Below, in pieces: positions 37,979 through 44,706 of a DNA stretch of 47,812 bases (positions are counted from its first letter, which is position 1; each line of letters opens with the position of its first letter). The notes below the pieces were generated by a model. It was not told where the DNA came from. It saw only the letters and a list, made by a program, of their open reading frames with translations, and did no database searches. A program made the translations under genes and the position numbers. The stretch comes from Oscillospiraceae bacterium (GTDB taxonomy: Bacteria > Bacillota > Clostridia > Oscillospirales > Ruminococcaceae). Where the stretch lies: positions 1-47,812 of the forward strand of contig JAFQBH010000025.1 of assembly GCA_017399765.1 (NCBI GenBank). Reading direction: 5' to 3'.

Positions 37979-39265
37979 ATGCTGTTTAAAGACATAACAT
38001 ATATTGACGAAAATTTTAATACCGTTGAGCATGCTTATATCGGCACCAAAAACGGCGTTATCGATTATATCTCCACCGAAAAACCGGACTGGGGCTATGG
38101 CGAAGTTTATGACGGCCAGGGAAAAGTCCTTATCCCCGGTTTTGTAAACAACCATTGCCACGCCGCCATGGGTCTTATGCGCGGTTACGGCGAAGGTCTT
38201 CCGCTTCAGAGATGGCTTGATGAAAAAATCTTCCCCTTTGAATCCAAATGGGACGAAAACAGCATCTATTGGGCAGGTCTTCTCGGAATGGCGGAAATGA
38301 TCGCCTGCGGAACAACTTCTTTTTCCGATATGTATTTCTTTGATGCGGTTGCGGAAAAAGTTGTCCGCGAATCCGGAATCAAATGCAATTTTGATAACCC
38401 GCCAATCTGCTTTGACGGAACTCCGCTCAAAAAACAGAAATATTTCCCGCCGGTTGACGAAATGGTAAAAAAATTCGGTCACAGCAAAGGCCGTTTTCTT
38501 GAGGAATTCGGTCTTCATGCGGAATATACTTCCACCGAGCCTCTTGTAAAAGAAGTTGCGGCTTATGCGAAGGAAAACGGAGTTCGTCTTCATATCCATA
38601 TGGACGAAACCAAACTTGAGCACGAAAACTGCAAAAAGAACCGCGGAATGACCACCGCAAAATATTTTGAATCCTGCGGAATTTTTGAAAACAACGTAAA
38701 CCTTGCTCATTGCGTTTGGGTCGAGGACGAAGATATCGCAACTCTTGCGAAATATCCCAACGTTTCCGTAACCCACTGCCCTTCAAGCAACATGAAGCTC
38801 GGTTCCGGTTTTGCTCCCATCAGAAAGATGCTTGATGCGGGAATCAATGTCTGCCTTGGTACCGACGGCGCTTCCAGCAACAACAACCTCAATATTTTTG
38901 AGGAAATGCATCTTGCTGCAATGATCTGCCGCGGAAACACCGGTGACGCCGACAACGTTTCCCCGAAGGAACTTTTCAAAATGGCAACGGTGAACGGCGC
39001 AAAATCCCAGGGAAGATTCGATACCGGCGTTATCAAAAAAGGCAATAAGGCAGACCTTGTTGTTCTTGATTTCAACAAGCCGCATCTTGTTCCCTGCTAT
39101 GACGTTATTACCAATATCGTATTTTCCGCACAGTCCAGCGACGTTGTTCTTACAATGGTCGACGGCGACGTTCTTTACCGCGACGGAAAATATAAAACCA
39201 TTGATATCAATAAAGTTTACGACAAAATCAGCTATTATCTTCCCAAAATTCTTGAACAGCTTTGA
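37979..39265 (+). CDS. SAH/MTA deaminase-family amidohydrolase
   Basis: This 428-residue metal-dependent deaminase shows the N-terminal metal motif NNHCHAAMG (His59, His61), a conserved HIHMDET, then LAHCVW and LGTDGASSNNN with the catalytic Asp. This is the pattern of S-adenosylhomocysteine/5'-methylthioadenosine deaminases. The product would be an inosine-type nucleoside that the adjacent phosphorylase could cleave. Guanine or other deaminase activity cannot be excluded. GGAGG overlaps the end of the preceding gene. Confidence 0.85.
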   Translation: MLFKDITYIDENFNTVEHAYIGTKNGVIDYISTEKPDWGYGEVYDGQGKVLIPGFVNNHCHAAMGLMRGYGEGLPLQRWLDEKIFPFESKWDENSIYWAGLLGMAEMIACGTTSFSDMYFFDAVAEKVVRESGIKCNFDNPPICFDGTPLKKQKYFPPVDEMVKKFGHSKGRFLEEFGLHAEYTSTEPLVKEVAAYAKENGVRLHIHMDETKLEHENCKKNRGMTTAKYFESCGIFENNVNLAHCVWVEDEDIATLAKYPNVSVTHCPSSNMKLGSGFAPIRKMLDAGINVCLGTDGASSNNNLNIFEEMHLAAMICRGNTGDADNVSPKELFKMATVNGAKSQGRFDTGVIKKGNKADLVVLDFNKPHLVPCYDVITNIVFSAQSSDVVLTMVDGDVLYRDGKYKTIDINKVYDKISYYLPKILEQL

Positions 39266-39293
39266 TTTTTTAAACTTTTTCGACGCTTTTTTT

Positions 39294-39329
39294 CGGTGAC
39301 CGGAAAGAATTCTTTCCGGTCACTGTTTT
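39294..39329 (+). terminator. Palindromic terminator-like hairpin
   Basis: GTGACCGGAAAGAA and TTCTTTCCGGTCAC form a perfect 28-bp palindrome (39296-39323), followed by TGTTTTG. The T-tract is imperfect. Confidence 0.7.
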
Positions 39330-39357
39330 GAATTTTTAAGCGAAAGGGGAACAGCAT

Positions 39358-41109
39358 TTGAGTTCCAAAAAACAGAATTTTTTACAGGGCGCGCTGATCC
39401 TCAGCCTTGCGGCAATTATAGTAAAAGTTATCGGCGCTGTTTATAAAATTCCGCTGATGAACATAATAGGCGGTGAGGGTTTTGGTTATTATAATACTGC
39501 CTACACAATTTTCACCCCGCTTTATACTATAGCAACAGCGGGAATTCCCGTTGCGGTTGCAAGAATGGTTTCGGAATGTGTAACTCTCGGAAGATACCGT
39601 GATGTCAGAAGGATTTTCCAAATTTCGATGACCTGTTTTCTTGTAACAGGTACCGCAGGAAGCCTTATTATGCTTTTTGGAAGCAAATTCCTTGCGGGAA
39701 CCGTTTGCGGAAACCCGGGAGCTTTTCTTCCGGTAATAATCCTTTCGCCGGCGGTTTTCTTCCTTTGTATAACAAGCGCTTACCGCGGTTATTATCAGGG
39801 ACTTCGCAATATGTATCCGACCGCGGTTTCACAGGTTATTGAAGCTGTAGTAAAAGTTGTAGTAGGCCTTGCGCTTACCGTTCTTGTTACAAAGCTTGGG
39901 GTTTCCGGATATGCGGAAACCGGAAAATTCCTCGGGATCGACCTTGGAATTCCGGCGGAAGGTCTTTCCGAAACTTCCGCGATAGCTCCGGTTGCCGCAG
40001 CTGCGGCAATTGCAGGCGTTATGATTTCCACAATGGTTGGAATGCTTTATCTTATGGTGCATTATCATTTTAAAGGCGACGGAATTACCCAGCCGGAACT
40101 TTATGATGCGCCGGAAGCAACTTCGAAGAAAAAGCTTCTTAAAACCCTTGTTACGATTTCCGTTCCGGTTTGCCTTGCAACCCTTTCCACGAACATCACG
40201 AACCTTATCGACCTTGTTTCGCTGATGAACAGAATGGAATATGCGATCCGCCTTGACCATTTCACCGTTCTGGAAATGTATAAAGGTCTTCTTCCGGAAG
40301 GACTTGAGCTTGAAGGAATTCCGAACTATCTTTATGGTGTCTATTCCGGAATGCCGGTAACTCTTTTCAACCTTGTTCCGACCATTGCAATGACTTTCGG
40401 AACTGCGGCTTTGCCCAACGTTGCGGCGGCCTGGACTTCACATAACCGCCACAGAATCAAAAATTCCATTGATACGGTTCTTCGCCTTACAACTCTTATT
40501 GCGGTTCCGGCGGGAATCGGTCTTTCGGTAATGAGCAAAGAGGTTCTTTCGCTTCTTTATCCCATGAGAATGAACGAAGTCGAAATTGCCGCGCCGCTTC
40601 TTCAGGTTATGGGAATTACGGTAATTTTTGTTTGCACATGCGCTTCCTGCCACAGCATTCTTCAGGGAATCGGTAAGGAACGCCTTCCGCTTATCTTTAT
40701 GCTTATCGGCGCGGCGGTCAAACTTGCGGTAAACTATATTTTTGTTGCAATTCCAAGCCTTAATATCCAGGCGGCGCCCTATGGTTCGCTTGTTTGCTAT
40801 ATTATAATAATGATAATAGATATTATAGCGATAAACCGCTTTGCGCAGATAAGGATAAACCTTTACGCAACATTCATTCTTCCGGTAGGCTGCGGAATCC
40901 TTTGCGGAATCGGCGCAAAACTTTCTTACTATGTGTTTGACATCCTGTTTTCCGAAAGACTTTCGACCGTCGGCGCAATAGGCGTTGCGGTTATAATTTA
41001 CGGTTTTGCAATACTTTTGACAAAAGGAATTACAAAAAAAGATTTTTTAATGATTCCAAAAGGCGAAAAAATCGCTAAAGTACTTGAAAAAATTCATTTA
41101 TTGAGATAA
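39358..41109 (+). CDS. SpoVB/MurJ-type lipid or polysaccharide flippase
   Basis: This 583-residue integral membrane protein has about 14 hydrophobic helices of the MVF/MOP flippase type. The opening NFLQGALILSLAAIIVKVIGAVYKIPL and IIGGEGFGYYNTAYTIF are the SpoVB/YtgP signature. It probably flips an undecaprenyl-linked cell-wall precursor. TTG is the likely start, with AAAGGGGA nine bases upstream. It leads the mazG-HU-rqcP group. Confidence 0.9.
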   Translation: MSSKKQNFLQGALILSLAAIIVKVIGAVYKIPLMNIIGGEGFGYYNTAYTIFTPLYTIATAGIPVAVARMVSECVTLGRYRDVRRIFQISMTCFLVTGTAGSLIMLFGSKFLAGTVCGNPGAFLPVIILSPAVFFLCITSAYRGYYQGLRNMYPTAVSQVIEAVVKVVVGLALTVLVTKLGVSGYAETGKFLGIDLGIPAEGLSETSAIAPVAAAAAIAGVMISTMVGMLYLMVHYHFKGDGITQPELYDAPEATSKKKLLKTLVTISVPVCLATLSTNITNLIDLVSLMNRMEYAIRLDHFTVLEMYKGLLPEGLELEGIPNYLYGVYSGMPVTLFNLVPTIAMTFGTAALPNVAAAWTSHNRHRIKNSIDTVLRLTTLIAVPAGIGLSVMSKEVLSLLYPMRMNEVEIAAPLLQVMGITVIFVCTCASCHSILQGIGKERLPLIFMLIGAAVKLAVNYIFVAIPSLNIQAAPYGSLVCYIIIMIIDIIAINRFAQIRINLYATFILPVGCGILCGIGAKLSYYVFDILFSERLSTVGAIGVAVIIYGFAILLTKGITKKDFLMIPKGEKIAKVLEKIHLLR

Positions 41110-41128
41110 AATAGGGGGTAGCCGCGCC

Positions 41129-41941
41129 GTGGGTAATGATTTTGTTATAAAAGAAAGGTATTCAATCGAGGACCTTACAAAAATCATGTCGCTTTTAAGA
41201 AGCGAAAACGGCTGCCCTTGGGATAAGGAACAAACCCATGAATCCATCCGCAAAAATTTCATTGAAGAAACTTATGAAGCGGTGGAAGCCATTGACCAAA
41301 GCAACCCTGAAATGCTTCGGGAAGAATTGGGAGATGTGCTTTTGCAGGTTGTGTTCCACACACAAATGGAAAAAGAAAAGGGCAATTTCGATTTTGACGA
41401 CGTTTGCGACGGAATTTGCAAAAAGCTGATAGTTCGCCACCCGCATATTTTCGGGGACGAAAAAATCGGGGAAGCAAAGGAAGTTGCGAACCGTTGGGAC
41501 GAAATTAAAAAAGAGACCAAAGGACAAAAAACCGGAAGCGAAACTCTTCGCGCTGTTCCGAAACAGCTTCCCGCGCTTATGCGCTGTGCTAAGCTTCAGC
41601 AGCGTGCGGAAAAAGCCGGCGGTTACCGTTTCGATACTGCCTGGTCGCTGAGAAAGATTGATGAAGAAATTTCGGAACTGCGGGAAGCGATTGTTTCAAA
41701 CAACGCTATCAGATGCGGCGAAGAAATCGGTGATCTTTTGTTTTCCGCGGTTTATGCCGCGCGTACTTTGGATCTTGAACCGGAAGAATGCCTTACAGCT
41801 TCTTCCGAGAAATTTATAAGGCGTTTTGCCGCCGCGGAAAAAATTGCCGAAGAAGAGGGAAAAGAAATTTCCGAAATTCGTGGCGAAGAACTTTCCGCAC
41901 TTTGGCAGAAAGCCAAAGAAGAAACAAAAAAACGCGGATAA
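41129..41941 (+). CDS. mazG: MazG-family nucleoside triphosphate pyrophosphohydrolase
   Basis: This 270-residue protein has two MazG repeats. The first has FIEETYEAVEAI and EELGDVLLQVVFH, and the second has IDEEISELREAI and EEIGDLLFSAV, which give the paired Glu/Asp metal sites. It hydrolyses non-canonical or excess NTPs. The conserved opening CPWDKEQTHESI supports the GTG start with GGGGGTAG upstream. It follows the flippase as in the yabM-yabN order of Bacillus. Confidence 0.94.
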   Translation: MGNDFVIKERYSIEDLTKIMSLLRSENGCPWDKEQTHESIRKNFIEETYEAVEAIDQSNPEMLREELGDVLLQVVFHTQMEKEKGNFDFDDVCDGICKKLIVRHPHIFGDEKIGEAKEVANRWDEIKKETKGQKTGSETLRAVPKQLPALMRCAKLQQRAEKAGGYRFDTAWSLRKIDEEISELREAIVSNNAIRCGEEIGDLLFSAVYAARTLDLEPEECLTASSEKFIRRFAAAEKIAEEEGKEISEIRGEELSALWQKAKEETKKRG

Positions 41942-41974
41942 TTCCGCAGATATTTAAAACGGAGGTATTTTAAA

Positions 41975-42247
41975 ATGACCAAATCTGATCTTATTGCAGC
42001 AGTAGCAACCAAACTTGGTTCTTCTAAAAAAGACAGCGAAAAAGCTGTTTCCGCAGTTCTTGAATCCATCACCGAAGCTCTTGCAAACGGCGAAGCTGTT
42101 CAGCTTGTCGGTTTCGGCACTTTCGAAGTAAAAGAACGCGCTTCCAGAAAAGGCATCAACCCCAGAACCAAAGAAGTTATCGACATCGAAGCTTCCAAAC
42201 TTCCTTCCTTCAAAGCAGGCAAAGCTCTTAAAGAAGCAGTTAAATAA
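41975..42247 (+). CDS. hup: HU-family DNA-binding protein
   Basis: This 90-residue histone-like protein has the HU/IHF fold. The N-terminal helices ([14 protein letters not shown]) lead to [22 protein letters not shown], which is the DNA-binding arm with its conserved NPRT. It bends and compacts DNA. HU can also assist site-specific recombination such as the inversion proposed at 42862-46204. GGAGG precedes the ATG, and a strong terminator follows. Confidence 0.97.
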   Translation: MTKSDLIAAVATKLGSSKKDSEKAVSAVLESITEALANGEAVQLVGFGTFEVKERASRKGINPRTKEVIDIEASKLPSFKAGKALKEAVK

Positions 42248-42264
42248 TTTTTGCTTAAAAAGTT

Positions 42265-42291
42265 CCCCTGCCGAAAGGCAGGGGATTTTTT
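42265..42291 (+). terminator. Terminator after the HU gene
   Basis: CCCCTGCC and GGCAGGGG (42265-42272, 42277-42284) enclose a GAAA loop, and seven T residues follow. A weaker GCCTTTCC/GGGAAGGC hairpin lies downstream at 42300-42320. Confidence 0.92.
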
Positions 42292-42337
42292 TGAAGAAAG
42301 CCTTTCCTAAAAGGGAAGGCAAAGAAGGAGAAAAACT

Positions 42338-42580
42338 ATGCGTCTTGATAAATATTTAAAGGTTACAAGATTAATAAAACGCCGGACCATTGCGAACGAG
42401 GCTTGCGATGCGGGAAGGGTTTTGGTCAACGGGAAAGTTGCCAGAGCTTCCTATGAAGTTAAAGAGGACGATATTATTGAAATTCAGCTTGGACAGCGCC
42501 CGCTTAAGGTTCAGGTTGTTTCCATTGTGGAATCCACCAAAAAAGAAGACGCCGCACAGAATTACAGGGTGGTGGAATAA
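42338..42580 (+). CDS. rqcP: S4-domain ribosome-associated quality control protein RqcP
   Basis: This 80-residue protein is a single S4 RNA-binding domain (MRLDKYLKVTRLIKRRT, GRVLVNGKVARASYEV). It belongs to the RqcP/YabO/Hsp15 family, which holds tRNA on stalled 50S subunits during alanine tailing. In Bacillus it follows mazG. The genes yabP, yabQ and divIC, often found next, are absent, and the surface-protein locus starts here. Confidence 0.95.
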   Translation: MRLDKYLKVTRLIKRRTIANEACDAGRVLVNGKVARASYEVKEDDIIEIQLGQRPLKVQVVSIVESTKKEDAAQNYRVVE

Positions 42581-42692
42581 AAGTCTTTCCACAGAGAAAG
42601 ACCGGAATTTTATTCCGATTGGGAATAAATTACGACAAAAGTTACAAAAATGTAACTTTTGTAATAAAATTTCAATATTTTTGTAAAAAAGC
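42581..42692 (+). promoter_or_regulatory. Hairpins and repeated TTACAAA motifs upstream of the surface-protein promoter
   Basis: No gene is seen. GTCTTTC/GAAAGAC (42583-42602), CGGAA/TTCCG (42603-42617) and a perfect 11-bp stem ACAAAAGTTAC/GTAACTTTTGT (42635-42662) are present. TTACAAA or its complement occurs at 42642, 42658 and 42680, and again in the leader at 42740 and 42759. The last stem could end rqcP transcription, but no T-run follows it. Protein-binding sites are a second possibility. Confidence 0.55.
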
Positions 42693-42694
42693 TG

Positions 42695-42723
42695 TTGACA
42701 TTTGGTTTTTGCTGTGGTATATT
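42695..42723 (+). promoter_or_regulatory. Single strong promoter of the surface-protein switch
   Basis: Consensus TTGACA (42695-42700) and TATATT (42718-42723) are separated by 17 bases. It lies about 140 bases outside the left inverted repeat, so it stays fixed if the segment between the repeats inverts. Confidence 0.9.
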
Positions 42724-42729
42724 ATGGTC

Positions 42730-42892
42730 GTGATAAATGTTACAAATTGGTTAAAAAGTTTGTAACCAAACATAACTCTCCGATGGGTTAACAAACCGAG
42801 CATTTATCACCGTTAACGATTGGATTTGTCCGAATGGAGAGACGGACTTTTCTGATAATTGCTCAAAAAAATATTTTAGGAGGAAACTAAAC
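42730..42892 (+). promoter_or_regulatory. Long structured 5' leader of the surface-protein mRNA
   Basis: The leader is about 160 bases. GTGATAAATG and CATTTATCAC (42730-42739, 42801-42810) pair at its 5' end. GTTACAAA/TTTGTAAC (42739-42766) is an alternative inner stem. GTCCG/CGGAC (42828-42832, 42843-42847) carries the 10-base loop AATGGAGAGA. CTCTCC at 42776-42781 can pair with that loop. Such leaders stabilise abundant surface-layer-type mRNAs; that function here is inference. The ribosome binding site TAGGAGGAAA is at 42877-42886. Confidence 0.7.
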
Positions 42893-42985
42893 ATGAAAAA
42901 AGCACTTGCTCTTGTTCTTGCTCTTGTTCTTGCTCTCAGCATGGGCGTTTCTGCTTTCGCAGAACTCGTTGAACTCGACAGAGTT
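42862..42985 (+). repeat. Left arm of a perfect 124-bp inverted repeat
   Basis: This stretch is identical to the reverse complement of 46081-46204. It covers 31 bases before the start codon including the ribosome binding site, and the first 31 codons of the surface protein. Identity stops sharply at both ends (G against T outside, T against C inside). It holds a 12-bp tandem repeat in the signal peptide code and a TTTAG-7 bp-CTAAA motif at 42875-42891. Confidence 0.96.
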
Positions 42986-44335
42986 TATCCCGAAGCTGAC
43001 GAACCTATCGAAATCGAAGTAATCGATGTTGAAGATGAAGAAGTTATTCTTTACACCTATCCCCTTTGGGACGAACTCACCGATTCTTTCGTAACCTACA
43101 TTGCTCTTGATCCTACCGTTCCTTTTGTTGACGTAAAACTCACTGCTAACGGCAATGTTGATGCAGAGCTTGTAGAATTCGATCCTGACACCATGGTAGC
43201 TCTTGGCGATCTTGAACTCACCTACTCCATCCTTTACAAAGGCGAAGTTCCCACCGCTCCTATCATGTTCTCTGAATCCGTTGACGTAGAACTCGATTAC
43301 TTCAATGGCGTAGAAACCACCATCGATGGTGTTGACGTTTTCGAAGGCCACACCTACAACGATGCTCAGATCCTTGCTGGTCTTATCAGAGATGAACTCA
43401 GAGTTTCCAAAGCTGTTGTTGATGTTGATTGCGAACAGTATGTAAACATCATCAAAGTTACTGTTGAAAACAACTTCTCTGCTCATTACACTGAAGGCAC
43501 CCTCAAAATCGAAGCTAAAAACGCTGCAAACAAAAAGAACTATTCTAACACCCTTACTCTTATCAACGACGTAGCTATCTTCGAATATGAAGAAGTTAAA
43601 TACGCTGCTGACAACAACGAAGACGGCGCAACCCTTCAGCTCGGTGCTGCTGGTTATTCTGACTATGTAACCGATGAATGGGGCTATGGTCCTGAATACA
43701 ACGAAGATGTTCTTCGTAACCCTGAACTCTACGCTCTCGTAGTATCCACCACTGCTTTCCGTGCAATCGAAGGCAAAGACCTCACCCTTGACGTTCTTGC
43801 TAACGACGATATGGAAATCTCTGTAACCCTTAAAGAAGTTGCAAAAGGCCAGAAAGGCGTAAACTTCTTCGCATGGGGCGATTACACCTTCGAAGATAAA
43901 GACGAAAACGGCGTAAAGAACGGTTCTGAAGACTTCGAAAGCATCTCCTTCGGCTTCATGGGCGACCAGGTTGTTAAAGGCAAATTCGAAATCGTTGTTG
44001 ACCTTCCTATCGACTACTATGAACTCCGTGAACTCTTCGGTGAAAAAGTAGAAGAAGAAGACATCATCTCTTACTATGTAGTAAACCAGAACAACGAAGT
44101 TGTTAAAACCATCAAAGTTGACTACATGACTTTCGATCCTTCCGAAAACGTTGAATTCACCATCGAAGGCGAAAACGAAAAACTCGGTTGGTACACTCTT
44201 GCTCTTGAAGTTCCTTCTGCTGAAGTTGAAGGTGAAGAAAACCCCAACACCGGTGCTGAATCTGTTGTTGGCGTAGTTGCTGCTCTTGCAGTAGTTTCTC
44301 TTGCATCTGCTGCTGCTGTTTCCCTCAAAAAATAA
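42893..44335 (+). CDS. Sortase-anchored surface protein A, in the expressed orientation
   Basis: This 480-residue protein has a signal peptide (cleavage after SAFA, about residue 23) and a large acidic beta-rich domain of unknown family. A C-terminal sorting signal follows: NPNTG at 450-454, a hydrophobic stretch and Lys-Lys at the end. NPxTG motifs are sortase signals in several Clostridia. Codon choice is strongly biased, as in the atp genes, which suggests high output. It lies behind the fixed promoter and leader. The paralogue B (44707-46173) shares its first 31 residues exactly and much of its C-terminal half; the most divergent parts are near residues 32-75, 120-160 and 255-275. Ligand and role are unknown. 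Confidence 0.88.
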   Translation: MKKALALVLALVLALSMGVSAFAELVELDRVYPEADEPIEIEVIDVEDEEVILYTYPLWDELTDSFVTYIALDPTVPFVDVKLTANGNVDAELVEFDPDTMVALGDLELTYSILYKGEVPTAPIMFSESVDVELDYFNGVETTIDGVDVFEGHTYNDAQILAGLIRDELRVSKAVVDVDCEQYVNIIKVTVENNFSAHYTEGTLKIEAKNAANKKNYSNTLTLINDVAIFEYEEVKYAADNNEDGATLQLGAAGYSDYVTDEWGYGPEYNEDVLRNPELYALVVSTTAFRAIEGKDLTLDVLANDDMEISVTLKEVAKGQKGVNFFAWGDYTFEDKDENGVKNGSEDFESISFGFMGDQVVKGKFEIVVDLPIDYYELRELFGEKVEEEDIISYYVVNQNNEVVKTIKVDYMTFDPSENVEFTIEGENEKLGWYTLALEVPSAEVEGEENPNTGAESVVGVVAALAVVSLASAAAVSLKK

Positions 44336-44373
44336 TTTTTGACCGAAATAGTCAAAGCTTCTAACTAAACAAT

Positions 44374-44410
44374 AAAAATCCCCCGGAACTCTCCATCCGG
44401 GGGATTTTTT
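44374..44410 (+). terminator. Terminator of surface gene A
   Basis: AAAAATCCCCCGG and CCGGGGGATTTTT (44374-44386, 44397-44409) enclose the 10-base loop AACTCTCCAT. The last eight loop bases are complementary to the loop of the leader hairpin (42834-42841). Confidence 0.93.
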
Positions 44411-44635
44411 CTTATAAAATGGCTTTATTGCAAGAAAAAATACAAATATTTGCAGCCGAAAAATAATGGGAAACTGCTGAACGCAAAATTGGACTTTTGC
44501 TGGGTTGCCAGTGAAATATGGCTGAAAAAGTCAGCTTTATTAAAAAAGATTTTTACTTTAAGTAAAAATACGGATATTTAGCTGCACAGTGGACAGTTTG
44601 TAGTACACCGTTTCACGGTGCGGATATTAATAAAT
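44411..44635. other. Intergenic stretch between the two surface-gene terminators
   Basis: No gene is seen. It contains an AT-rich inverted repeat TTTTTACTT/AAGTAAAAA near 44550-44570 and a small CACCG/CGGTG hairpin near 44610-44624. It lies at the centre of the predicted invertible segment. Confidence 0.6.
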
Positions 44636-44673
44636 AAAAAAGTCCCCGGATGGAGAGTTCCGGGGACTTTTTA
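44636..44673 (-). terminator. Terminator of surface gene B
   Basis: On the minus strand the stem is AAAAAGTCCCCGG/CCGGGGACTTTTT with the same loop AACTCTCCAT as terminator A. Two stem pairs differ from terminator A, and both partners changed so that pairing is kept. Confidence 0.92.
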
Positions 44674-44706
44674 ATTAGCTTTAAAGTTCAACTGTTTCAG
44701 TCAGAA

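Noticed and set aside
42862-42892. CRISPR or other short-repeat array near the inverted repeat
   Set aside because: Only two copies in inverted orientation exist, with no spacers.
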